Shown here piece after piece: positions 7,687 to 16,460 of a stretch of 64,000 nucleotides of DNA. The notes beneath the pieces are model-generated. The model ran no database searches, was not told the origin of the DNA, and saw only the letters and a program-made list of their open reading frames with translations. Origin of the DNA: JAGTVG01 sp942491935 (GTDB lineage Bacteria > Bacteroidota > Bacteroidia > Cytophagales > Cyclobacteriaceae); the NCBI GenBank assembly GCA_942491935.1, contig CALOCZ010000068.1:248001-312000 (forward strand), written 5' to 3'. The position numbers were made by a program, and so were the translations under genes. Position 1 is the stretch's first letter; each line of letters starts with the position of its first letter.

Positions 7687-9447
7687 ATGTATAATTTTAT
7701 TCGGAAAATATTACCGATTCTTTTATTGGGAATATCTTTAACATTCCTGGATTATACTGACGGTTATGCGCAAAGGTCAAAAAAGAAAAAAAAGAAAAAA
7801 CAAGAAGAACAGGTTGATGGAAATGTAAATAACCTCAGACTGGCTGAACAATTTTTTACAGAGGGTGAAAAATATTTTATTCTTGAAGATTATACTAAAG
7901 CCCTTGTTTTTTTTCAGAAATCACTGGAACTGGATCCTGGAAATGCAGCTATTAATTTTAAAATATCTGAAATTTACAATATAAATAATGATCTTGATAA
8001 TGCATTGATCCATGCCCTGGAAGCTGTCCGGCTCCAGGACGACAATAAATATTACTTCTTATTATTAGCTGAAATCTATAAAAAACAGTCAGATTATGAG
8101 AAAGCGGCTGAAGTATATGAACAGCTCGTTGAACATATTCCGGGAACGGAAGAGTATCTGATCGAAACAGCTACTTTGTATATCTATTTGAATAAAATTG
8201 ATGACGCATTGCGTTGTTATCGCAGGGTCGAGGATAAATTTGGAATTAATGATCAGGTTTCTATTCAGATACAAAATATACTTTTAAAACAGAATAAACT
8301 GGATGAGGTTATAATAGAAAGCAAGAAACTTATTGAAGCTTTTCCGGATAGACCAGAATACGTTGCAAACCTAGCAAACAAGTATATTGCTAACGATTTG
8401 TATGATGAAGCTACCGAATTGCTGGAAAATTCCATTGAAGATTTTCCCGACAATCCAATGTTGTTAAGCCAGTTGGCTGAGGTTTATAGAAAAACAGGAC
8501 GGGTTGAAGAATCCAAGGAAATTGTAGAGGTCATTTTTGAGGACCCTAATTATAAACTTCAAGGAAAAATTCAATTTTTAGCTGCATATTTTGGAAAAGA
8601 ACTATCTGATTCCGAAAAGGAGTATGTTATTGAATTAGGCAAAAAGATCATCAACTATCATCCAAATGAACCGGATGCATATGCTATTTTCGGAGATCTT
8701 TATCAGAGCCTGGGGGAACCCGAGGAAGCAAGAATAATGTATATGAAATCCCTGGAACTGAATCCATCCAATTTAAATGCATGGCAGAATGTCCTTGATT
8801 ATGAATTCAGAACCAGTGAGTTTGATAGCGTTATAGTCCATTCTGAAAAGGCTATAACATATTTCCCCAACCAATCTTTGCTTTACTTTTATGGCGGAAC
8901 GGCATATCTAAGTAAAAACGAATACAAAAAAGCAGTTCAAATGCTTGAGCCGGGAAAAAAATACTCGTCATCAAACCTTCAGCTGCTTGCCTTATTCAAT
9001 GGCCAATTGGGCGACGCCTACAACGGCATGGAAGATTATGAGCAATCTAACAAGGCCTATGAAGCAGCACTTGATTATGACCCGGATAATGACCATGTAT
9101 TAAATAATTATAGCTATTTTCTATCCTTAAGAAAAGAAAAGTTAGACCTTGCCGAAAAAATGTCCACCAAATTAGTAGAAAGAAATCCTGAAGATCCAAC
9201 TTATCTTGACACATATGCCTGGGTTTTGTATAATCGTGGCAAATATGATGATGCTAAAAAATATATAGAAAAAGCTATCGAATTTGATCAAACCGGCAGT
9301 GGTACCCTTGTAGAACATTATGGTGATATTTTATTTAAACTTGGAGAAGTAAATGAGGCAGTGAAACAATGGGAAAAGGCCAAACAACTAAATGATACGA
9401 CTGATCTCCTAGATAAGAAAATAGCCGACCGAAAATTGTATGAATAA
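7687..9447 (+). CDS. Periplasmic/outer-membrane tetratricopeptide repeat protein
   Basis: A 586-residue protein starting MYNFIRKILPILLLGISL, with a signal peptide ending near YAQ, a lysine-rich stretch and then TPR repeats to the C-terminus. Repeats are visible as A-x-x-x-Y/F...L-D-P segments, for example ALVFFQKSLELDPGNAAI, ARIMYMKSLELNPSNLNA and KYIEKAIEFDQT. TPR domains mediate protein-protein contacts; no catalytic domain is seen. The gene overlaps a DUF4292 lipoprotein gene by 8 bp, and that gene overlaps an EnvC-like gene, so the three form a tightly coupled envelope operon. A role in outer-membrane or cell-wall assembly is inference. Confidence 0.82.
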   Translation: MYNFIRKILPILLLGISLTFLDYTDGYAQRSKKKKKKKQEEQVDGNVNNLRLAEQFFTEGEKYFILEDYTKALVFFQKSLELDPGNAAINFKISEIYNINNDLDNALIHALEAVRLQDDNKYYFLLLAEIYKKQSDYEKAAEVYEQLVEHIPGTEEYLIETATLYIYLNKIDDALRCYRRVEDKFGINDQVSIQIQNILLKQNKLDEVIIESKKLIEAFPDRPEYVANLANKYIANDLYDEATELLENSIEDFPDNPMLLSQLAEVYRKTGRVEESKEIVEVIFEDPNYKLQGKIQFLAAYFGKELSDSEKEYVIELGKKIINYHPNEPDAYAIFGDLYQSLGEPEEARIMYMKSLELNPSNLNAWQNVLDYEFRTSEFDSVIVHSEKAITYFPNQSLLYFYGGTAYLSKNEYKKAVQMLEPGKKYSSSNLQLLALFNGQLGDAYNGMEDYEQSNKAYEAALDYDPDNDHVLNNYSYFLSLRKEKLDLAEKMSTKLVERNPEDPTYLDTYAWVLYNRGKYDDAKKYIEKAIEFDQTGSGTLVEHYGDILFKLGEVNEAVKQWEKAKQLNDTTDLLDKKIADRKLYE

Positions 9448-10189
9448 ACGCATTCTCCTATTTACCTCCCTGATCTTTCTCTTCACATCATGTAAAAAAG
9501 ATTTGTTCCAATTAAATTATTCTGATAAAAAACGGCTTAAAATTGAGGAACTAGATTTCGAATATCTTCAGGCTAAATCCAAAATTAAGTACGACGATGG
9601 AATTCAGAATTTTAACGCCAATGCCACTATACGCATCAGGCAGGACAGCTTAATCTGGATCTCAATATCCTCAACGGGTGTCGAAGCGATTAGGTCAATA
9701 ATTCAGAAAGATTCAATTTTTGTTATTGATAGAATAAACAAGGAATACAGGGAATTTAGTTTTGATTCTTTACAAAGGGCGTATAATATCCCGATAGATT
9801 ACCATATGGTTCAGTCGGTATTGATTGGCAATCTCATTAAAACAAGAAAAAACAATGACAAAGTACTAAAAAATGATGATTTCTTTATTTTAAAACAAAA
9901 TTCTGGCAATCTGACCATCGATAACTTTGTGAATAAAAAAACCATGAAAATCGAAAGAGTCAAAGTAAGGGAAACTCCATCAGAAAGTAATATGGAAATA
10001 AAATACGAAGATTTTCAAATGACGAATGAAATTCTCATCCCTTACAAAAATTCAGTATTTTTGACTTATAATAGGAATAATTCAGAATTAGTATCACATT
10101 TAAATATTAATTTCAGCCGTGTAGCAATTAATGAAAAGAAAATAAAGTTCCCATTTAATATTCCAAACAGGTATGTGTCCAAAGAATAA
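9440..10189 (+). CDS. DUF4292 lipoprotein
   Basis: A 249-residue protein with a lipoprotein signal (hydrophobic stretch followed by FTSCKKD, lipidated Cys near residue 17). The body is mostly beta-rich, with lines such as ATIRIRQDSLIWISISSTGVEAIR. It matches the Bacteroidota DUF4292 family, distantly like LolA/LolB-type lipid or lipoprotein carriers. Members are usually found between a TPR gene and an M23/EnvC gene, as here. It overlaps both neighbours (8 bp upstream, 17 bp downstream). A role in outer-membrane lipoprotein or lipid handling is plausible but not demonstrated by the sequence. Confidence 0.8.
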   Translation: MNKRILLFTSLIFLFTSCKKDLFQLNYSDKKRLKIEELDFEYLQAKSKIKYDDGIQNFNANATIRIRQDSLIWISISSTGVEAIRSIIQKDSIFVIDRINKEYREFSFDSLQRAYNIPIDYHMVQSVLIGNLIKTRKNNDKVLKNDDFFILKQNSGNLTIDNFVNKKTMKIERVKVRETPSESNMEIKYEDFQMTNEILIPYKNSVFLTYNRNNSELVSHLNINFSRVAINEKKIKFPFNIPNRYVSKE

Positions 10190-11384
10190 GTGGATTTATT
10201 TAATATATGGACTATTACTTTTTTTTCCTCTTTTTGCTTTCCCGCAAAAATCAAAATCACAGCTTGAACAGGAAAAAAGAAATGCGATTGATAAGCTAAA
10301 AGAAGCACAAAAGATCCTTGAAGAGACTGAAAAAAAGAAGGAAGTAAGTGTAGGCCAATTGAATGCATTAAATCAACAGATCGTTGCAAGTCAGAGTATA
10401 ATAAATTCCATTAGCGGTGAGATAACAATTTATAATAATGAACTTCTTGAATTGAATGAAGTAATTGAATCTCTTGAAGATGATCTAGATCATCTGAAAA
10501 AGGAATATGCAACCATGGTGTATGCTTCTTACAAAGCTAGTTTCGGATTCAGGAATATTCTGTTTATTTTCTCTGCAGAAACTTTCAATCAACTTCTTCT
10601 CAGAGCCAGGTATATGGATCAATATACTGAAGCCCGAAAAAGGCAATTATCTCTTATTCAAGATGTTAGAATATCCCTTCAGGATCAGATCGCCACTCTT
10701 GAAACTAAAAAACTGGAGAAAGACCAGCTGCTTAACCAGGAAGTAACACAAAACAAAAGCCTGGTTACACTTAGAAAAAAACAAAACACGCTGATCACCT
10801 CTTTAAGTAAAAAAGAGTCTGACATAAAAAAAGAATTGCAGGATAGAAAGAAAGCGATAGCCCGTCTTGACAAACTAATTGCGGACATTGTAACAGCTGA
10901 GATAAAAGCTTCATCGAAGGGTAAGTCAAGTACTGAAATTGAAATGAATGCCACTGAGACAGCTTTGTCCAAGGCCTTTGAAAATAATTATTCCAAATTA
11001 CAATGGCCGGTCTCAACTGGTTTTATTTCTGCAAAATTTGGAACAAATCCCCACCCGGTTTATAAAAGACTGAAAGTCCCAAACGATGGTATTGATATTC
11101 AAACCAATGAAAACCAGGAAGTTCGCTCCGTATTTGAAGGGGAAGTAAAAAGAGTCGCGGTTGTACCAGGACATATGAGGTATGTTGTCTTAATTCAGCA
11201 TGGTGATTATTTTACAGTGTATGCCAAACTAAAACAAGTTTTCGTAGGACAAGGCGACAGGGTAAATGCTAATCAGCGGATCGGAGTAGTAAATACTGAT
11301 AGAAATGGGACTTCTGAAGTTCAGTTCCAGATCTGGAAAAACACCCAGAAATTGAACCCTGAAAACTGGATCGCGAAGAAATAA
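10173..11384 (+). CDS. EnvC-like murein hydrolase activator (degenerate M23 domain)
   Basis: A 403-residue periplasmic protein: signal peptide (cleavage near FAFPQ), a long coiled coil (about 28-255, rich in E/K/Q heptads) and a C-terminal LytM/M23 fold (about 285-400). The zinc ligands of active M23 peptidases are not conserved. The HxGxD histidine is replaced by Asn in PNDGIDIQ, and the HxH motif reads TVYAKL. As in EnvC, the domain is therefore likely non-hydrolytic and activates an amidase during cell separation. The ATG lies inside the 3' end of the DUF4292 gene (17-bp overlap). Confidence 0.85.
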   Translation: MCPKNKWIYLIYGLLLFFPLFAFPQKSKSQLEQEKRNAIDKLKEAQKILEETEKKKEVSVGQLNALNQQIVASQSIINSISGEITIYNNELLELNEVIESLEDDLDHLKKEYATMVYASYKASFGFRNILFIFSAETFNQLLLRARYMDQYTEARKRQLSLIQDVRISLQDQIATLETKKLEKDQLLNQEVTQNKSLVTLRKKQNTLITSLSKKESDIKKELQDRKKAIARLDKLIADIVTAEIKASSKGKSSTEIEMNATETALSKAFENNYSKLQWPVSTGFISAKFGTNPHPVYKRLKVPNDGIDIQTNENQEVRSVFEGEVKRVAVVPGHMRYVVLIQHGDYFTVYAKLKQVFVGQGDRVNANQRIGVVNTDRNGTSEVQFQIWKNTQKLNPENWIAKK

Positions 11385-11457
11385 ATATTTAATGTATTTG
11401 ATTTGAATTTGAGAGAATGCGAATATTAGCTATATTTACATTCTAATTTTTATGTGA

Positions 11458-11691
11458 ATGATGGAAATGTTAGGATACATACTATTATTTGGGATGCCAG
11501 GTGGCCCGGAGTGGCTTATCATAATCCTATTTGTAATCATATTTTTTGGTGCTAAGAAAATACCTGAATTGGCAAGAGGTCTTGGAAAGGGCATCAGAGA
11601 ATTTAAGGATGCAACAAAGGGTGTTAAAGATGAGATCGAGGAAGGCATCAAATCAACCGATAAGGAAGTAAAAAAAGCTACTGAGGATTGA
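11458..11691 (+). CDS. tatA: Sec-independent translocase component TatA/TatE
   Basis: A 77-residue protein with a short N-terminal membrane helix (GGPEWLIIILFVIIFFGAKK), the FG turn, and an amphipathic helix KKIPELARGLGKGIREFK followed by an acidic/lysine-rich tail. This is the TatA layout; TatA oligomers form the Tat passage for folded proteins. tatC is not in the window. The TGA stop overlaps the TTG start of gatA as TTGA, indicating coupled translation. Confidence 0.93.
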   Translation: MMEMLGYILLFGMPGGPEWLIIILFVIIFFGAKKIPELARGLGKGIREFKDATKGVKDEIEEGIKSTDKEVKKATED

Positions 11692-13112
11692 GAAAATACA
11701 ATTCCCTAAAGGATATTAAAAATGATATCCGGGAAGGTATTATCGATTGCGCCCAGCTGGTTGAACATTACCTTAAAAATATTAAGGATAAAGCTTACCT
11801 AAATGCCTTCTTAGAAGTCTACGGAGACGAAGCAAGAGAACAAGCGTTATCAGTTGATCAAAAAATCCGTGCGGGTGATGCCGGTAAATTGGCTGGAATG
11901 GTAATAGGGATTAAAGATGTCCTATGTTATAAAGATCATTCCCTCCAATGTTCAAGTCGCATTTTAAACGGATTTAAATCTCAGTTTACCGCCACAGCTG
12001 TACAAAGACTCATTGATGAAGATGTGATTATCATCGGAAGAATCAATTGTGATGAATTTGCTATGGGATCCAGCAATGAGAATTCAGCATTCGGTCCTGT
12101 AAAAAACGAAATCGATCCTGAAAGGGTACCCGGTGGGTCTTCCGGGGGTAGCGCTGTCGCTGTCCAGGCAGACATGTGCCTCGCTGCCTTAGGTACTGAC
12201 ACCGGAGGATCTGTCAGACAACCAGCAGCTTTTTGTGGGATAATAGGTTTGAAACCCACTTATTCACGCATATCAAGATACGGCCTTACGGCTTATGCAT
12301 CCTCATTTGATACGATTGGAATACTTGCCACAGATGTATATGACAATGCCCTGTTACTTGAACTAATGGCAGGAAAGGATGAATATGACAGTACGGTCTC
12401 AAAAAATCCAGTTCCGGAATATTCTCAAAATCTAAATTTCAAGGGAAAGGCTAAAATTGCATATATCAAGGAAACACTTGAAGATCCACGCATTGATTCA
12501 GAAATCAAAGAAAGAATAAAAGATGTTCTGGATTTTCTTAAAAATGAAGGACATAATGTAGATGCAATAGAATATCCACATCTGGATTTCGTTTTACCTA
12601 CGTATTACATTTTGACAACCGCTGAGGCAAGTTCTAACCTCTCCAGGTATGATGGTGTAAAGTACGGCTATAGAAGTCCAAATACTGTCGATCTTGAATC
12701 GATGTATAAGAAATCACGGTCTGAAGGTTTTGGAGAGGAGGTACAGAGGCGTATTTTATTAGGAACTTTTATTCTCAGTGCCAGTTATTATGACGCGTAT
12801 TATACTAAAGCTCAAAAGGTTAGAAGAATTATTAGAGATAAAACACTTGAAATATTAGAGAAATATGACTTTATTGCGTTGCCAACTACACCGACAACTG
12901 CATTTAAGATAGGAGAAGTAAAAAATCCATTAGATATGTATTTTGAGGATTTATTAACTGTACAAGCGTCTGTTGCCGGAAATCCAGCGGTATCAATTCC
13001 AGTTGGAAGTGATAGTAAGGGTTTACCCATTGGTTTTCAATTAATGGGAGGATACTTTAAGGAATCTGACCTCCTGGCATTTTCAAAATATATCCTGAAA
13101 AACTATAAATAA
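11688..13112 (+). CDS. gatA: Glutamyl-tRNA(Gln)/aspartyl-tRNA(Asn) amidotransferase subunit A
   Basis: Glutaminase subunit of GatCAB, which amidates misacylated Glu-tRNA(Gln) or Asp-tRNA(Asn). The 474-residue protein belongs to the amidase signature family, with a complete catalytic triad: Lys76 (IGIKDVL), cis-Ser151 in VPGGSSGGSA and Ser175 in DTGGSVRQPA. It begins with TTG at 11688, overlapping the tatA stop by four bases. No ATG exists before conserved sequence begins. gatB and gatC are not adjacent, as is common in the phylum. Confidence 0.93.
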   Translation: MRKYNSLKDIKNDIREGIIDCAQLVEHYLKNIKDKAYLNAFLEVYGDEAREQALSVDQKIRAGDAGKLAGMVIGIKDVLCYKDHSLQCSSRILNGFKSQFTATAVQRLIDEDVIIIGRINCDEFAMGSSNENSAFGPVKNEIDPERVPGGSSGGSAVAVQADMCLAALGTDTGGSVRQPAAFCGIIGLKPTYSRISRYGLTAYASSFDTIGILATDVYDNALLLELMAGKDEYDSTVSKNPVPEYSQNLNFKGKAKIAYIKETLEDPRIDSEIKERIKDVLDFLKNEGHNVDAIEYPHLDFVLPTYYILTTAEASSNLSRYDGVKYGYRSPNTVDLESMYKKSRSEGFGEEVQRRILLGTFILSASYYDAYYTKAQKVRRIIRDKTLEILEKYDFIALPTTPTTAFKIGEVKNPLDMYFEDLLTVQASVAGNPAVSIPVGSDSKGLPIGFQLMGGYFKESDLLAFSKYILKNYK

Positions 13113-13117
13113 AAAAG

Positions 13118-14545
13118 ATGGCCAAAGCCCGGATAAAATATACATTGTTGACTGCTATCTTTTTCGCGATAGTTACATCTCCTCTTTTAAGCCTTGCTTA
13201 TTCTTCCTCTATCCATTCCTCAAATGACACATTAATTTATCCGACTTACACCTATGAACATATTCCAGATTATACATATGCAGAGATCGAAGAACGATTT
13301 ATGCAAATGGATTCGGAGATTCCTTTAAGCTTTAACACAAGAATTAAAGCCTTTATAGATTATTTTACAGTTAAAGACCGGGAATACACTAAAAATGTAC
13401 TTGGAAAAATGCACATTTATTTTCCACTTTTTGATAGATATTTTGAGGAATATGATATCCCGTATGAAATAAAATACTTGTCTATCGTTGAAAGCGGACT
13501 TAATCCAAAAGCTAGATCCAGAGTAGGAGCAGTAGGCTTATGGCAGTTTATGCCTGGAACTGCCAGGATGTTTGGCCTTAAAACAGACTGGTATATCGAT
13601 GAGCGAATGGATCCGGAAAAATCAACGAAGGCAGCTGCCAAATATCTTAATTCCCTGTATTCATACTTTGATGATTGGGAACTCGCCATGGCTGCTTATA
13701 ATTGTGGCCCAGGAAATGTCAGGAAAGCCATTAGAAAATCTGGCTATAAAAAGAAATTCTGGGAGATATATCGGTACCTGCCCAGGGAAACCAGATCCTA
13801 TGTCCCTCAGTTTATGGCATTTATGTATCTTATTAATCATGCTGAAGAACACAATTTCTTTATTGAAGAATACGAAGAATATATTCCTGAAACAGATACG
13901 ATAATGGTGAATGATTTTCTCTATTTTAAAACATTTGCCGACTTAACAAATACTTGCCCCGAAGACCTGGAAAAAATGAATCCTTCTGTAAGAAGAAGAG
14001 CATTCCCGGAAGGAGGTAAATTCTATACATTTAACATCCCCGCAGATATAAAACCTTATGTCCTTGAAAATAGGAATTATATACTCGATTCGGCAAAAAA
14101 CACAGGTAAGGAAGAACTGGAATATCTTGCAAGGAACTCTGTGGGAAGTACCTGGGGACGTGATAAAATTGTTCATATTGTAAGGTCAGGAGAAGTATTA
14201 GGAACGATCGCTGAAAAATATAAGGTCCGGGTTTCGGATATACGATCCTGGAACAATATTAATGGGAATCTGATAAGAATAAACCAAAGACTAAATATTT
14301 ATGTTAGTCAAAGCTATTATAACAGCATTAACAATCAGAATATCATTGTAAAAGGACAAACCCCATCAACCCAGACTCCATTACGCCAACCTTCTGCTTC
14401 CGGCAAAGTCCATATAGTACAACCGGGAGATAGTTTATGGGAAATCTCCAGGCAGTATGAAGGCCTGACAATTGAGCGTATAAAACAACTAAATAATCTC
14501 AAATCAAATAAAATTAAACCAGGGCAAAAATTAATTATTGGATAA
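13118..14545 (+). CDS. mltD: Membrane-bound lytic murein transglycosylase D (SLT + two LysM)
   Basis: Periplasmic enzyme that cleaves the MurNAc-GlcNAc bond of peptidoglycan to a 1,6-anhydro product. The 475 residues contain a signal segment (about 7-28), a family-1 SLT domain with catalytic Glu125 in SIVESGLNPKARS followed by GAVGLWQFMPGTA and AMAAYNCGPGNV, and two C-terminal LysM domains (HIVRSGEVLGTIAEKY... and HIVQPGDSLWEISRQY...). No lipobox is evident, unlike E. coli MltD. It follows gatA after 5 bp. With the upstream EnvC-like gene it gives this stretch a wall-remodelling theme. Confidence 0.92.
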   Translation: MAKARIKYTLLTAIFFAIVTSPLLSLAYSSSIHSSNDTLIYPTYTYEHIPDYTYAEIEERFMQMDSEIPLSFNTRIKAFIDYFTVKDREYTKNVLGKMHIYFPLFDRYFEEYDIPYEIKYLSIVESGLNPKARSRVGAVGLWQFMPGTARMFGLKTDWYIDERMDPEKSTKAAAKYLNSLYSYFDDWELAMAAYNCGPGNVRKAIRKSGYKKKFWEIYRYLPRETRSYVPQFMAFMYLINHAEEHNFFIEEYEEYIPETDTIMVNDFLYFKTFADLTNTCPEDLEKMNPSVRRRAFPEGGKFYTFNIPADIKPYVLENRNYILDSAKNTGKEELEYLARNSVGSTWGRDKIVHIVRSGEVLGTIAEKYKVRVSDIRSWNNINGNLIRINQRLNIYVSQSYYNSINNQNIIVKGQTPSTQTPLRQPSASGKVHIVQPGDSLWEISRQYEGLTIERIKQLNNLKSNKIKPGQKLIIG

Positions 14546-14602
14546 GTACAAATTCACTCCTTATAATCCCTTTTTTCATTATCTTAGAGAAAAAATTATA
14601 TT

Positions 14603-15664
14603 ATGAGAAATTCTATAGTACTTTTCATAATTGCCTTGATTTTTTCTTCCTGCGAAAGTTGGCTTGGAGAACAGGCCATGCCACAAGCAAGAGGTGAATC
14701 AGGTGAAATAATTCTCGTGATTGACTCTGCCAGATGGGCGGGTGATATAGGCAAAGAACTTAGACTTACATTCCGGGAATTGGTTGATGGTTTACCTAGA
14801 GATGAACCCCTTTTCGATCTGAGGCAGATAGTACCCACTGATTTTAAAGGAATTCTAAAGAATGCTAAAGATTTGGTGCTGGTAATTCCTGTAAATGACA
14901 ATAATCACGAAGGACTTAAAATGAAAAACCTGTTCACAAAAAAATCACTCGATTCATTACAGGAAAACAAGGATATATTTCTGATCAATAGAAAAAATCT
15001 ATTTGCCAACGGGCAACATGTTGTGTTTTTGATTAATCATGATGATGCTTCATTTGAAGATCAAATTGAAAAGGAAAAGGAACATATTCGCTATCTGTTC
15101 AATAGGATTGAAGAAAGAAGGGCAATGGAACGAATGTTCAAAATCAGCGAAGAAAAAACAATCTCAAATAGACTATTGACTGATTTTGGATATAACATCC
15201 GAATACCATACGGATTCCGGATTGCTGAGTCTTCTGAAGATTTTGTCTGGTTAAGACAGGCAGGACGGGAAATTGATAAAAGTATCTTTATTGCCTTTAA
15301 AGACTATACAGAGGAAAATGCATTTATAGATGAAGAAATAATAGCCTGGCGGGATGAAATTTGCGCAAAGCACATCTATGGTAATCCTGAAAACCCGGAA
15401 TCTTTTCTTTTAACTGAAACAATAGTGCCCCCATCATTTACTGAGGTCAATTTTGACAACAAATATGGCAAAAAGGTTCTTGGCCTGTGGAAGACAAATA
15501 ATATATCAATGGGAGGACCTTTTTTGGGCTATACATTTGTAGATGAAAACACAAACAGGTTGTATTATATTGAAGGATTTGTTTATAGCCCTGGGGTTGA
15601 TCAACGTGAGTTAATGCGGGAGATGAATGTTATTCTAAAAACATTTAAATCGAATCCTGAGTAA
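14603..15664 (+). CDS. DUF4837 family lipoprotein
   Basis: A 353-residue protein with an N-terminal lipoprotein signal (MRNSIVLFIIALIFSSCESW, Cys17). It matches the Bacteroidota DUF4837 family, recognised from GEIILVIDSARWAGDIGKELR, the RHFVWLR-like segment (SEDFVWLRQAGREIDKSIFI) and the YTFVDENTNRLYYIEGFVY block. Function is unknown. It is typically found near mltD and ruvA/sprA, as here. The protein probably sits in the outer or inner membrane facing the periplasm. Confidence 0.82.
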   Translation: MRNSIVLFIIALIFSSCESWLGEQAMPQARGESGEIILVIDSARWAGDIGKELRLTFRELVDGLPRDEPLFDLRQIVPTDFKGILKNAKDLVLVIPVNDNNHEGLKMKNLFTKKSLDSLQENKDIFLINRKNLFANGQHVVFLINHDDASFEDQIEKEKEHIRYLFNRIEERRAMERMFKISEEKTISNRLLTDFGYNIRIPYGFRIAESSEDFVWLRQAGREIDKSIFIAFKDYTEENAFIDEEIIAWRDEICAKHIYGNPENPESFLLTETIVPPSFTEVNFDNKYGKKVLGLWKTNNISMGGPFLGYTFVDENTNRLYYIEGFVYSPGVDQRELMREMNVILKTFKSNPE

Positions 15665-15850
15665 AGTGCAATTTCAATATACTAAAACTGGCATTTTAAC
15701 ACATTGGATATAAAATTGTATTATTTTACTATCCTCTTAGCAAATCTTTTAAAAAACCGCTTAGATAAATGATTTTTTCAAGAAAAAGTGATGACTTTTT
15801 CCAATATACTTAGTGTCAATTTCGTTTTTTTAATATAAAATTAAGGGTAT

Positions 15851-16444
15851 ATGATTGGATATTTGTCTGGCGAGATAACAATAGTTGATCCTACGTTGAT
15901 TTTAGTAGATGTGGGGGGTATTGGCTACGAGGTTAAAATTTCATTAAGTACATATAGTAAACTGAAGGATTCAAGGAAGGGTAAAGTATTTACTTACCTC
16001 CATGTTAAAGAAGATGCCCACACCCTTTATGGTTTCTATAGCCCCGATGAAAAATCCCTTTTTGTAAAGCTTATTTCCATTTCCGGAGTAGGACCTAGTA
16101 CAGCAATACTTATGTTATCATCAATGGGAGTTGTTGAGATTCAAGAATCAATAGCTAGTGAGGATGTAGCTACAATCAAAAGAGTTAAGGGAATTGGAAC
16201 CAAAACAGCTGAGAGAATAGTACTTGAACTTAAGGACAAGATACGAAAAGAAATTGGTGGGGATAGAATAATTGATGTTGTTCCTGATGGCTTTAACATT
16301 ATTAGGGAAGAAGCAATGATAGCCCTCGTAACCTTAGGAATTCAGAAATCCATGGCTGAAAAAAGTATAAACCTTATCCTGAAAAATGCTGAAAAAGATG
16401 TTACCCTGGAAGAAGTAATTAAACTAGCCCTGAAAACTTCATAA
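15851..16444 (+). CDS. ruvA: Holliday junction branch migration protein RuvA
   Basis: A 197-residue RuvA, the tetrameric DNA-binding subunit of RuvABC that holds four-way junctions flat for branch migration. Domain order is normal: N-terminal OB-fold (MIGYLSGEI...), two helix-hairpin-helix motifs (ISGVGPSTAI and VKGIGTKTAERIVLEL) and the C-terminal RuvB-contacting domain (ALVTLGIQKSMAEKSI). It follows a 186-bp AT-rich spacer and precedes sprA by 16 bp; this ruvA-sprA adjacency recurs in the phylum. Confidence 0.95.
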   Translation: MIGYLSGEITIVDPTLILVDVGGIGYEVKISLSTYSKLKDSRKGKVFTYLHVKEDAHTLYGFYSPDEKSLFVKLISISGVGPSTAILMLSSMGVVEIQESIASEDVATIKRVKGIGTKTAERIVLELKDKIRKEIGGDRIIDVVPDGFNIIREEAMIALVTLGIQKSMAEKSINLILKNAEKDVTLEEVIKLALKTS

Positions 16445-16460
16445 ATATATTTTTTAAACT

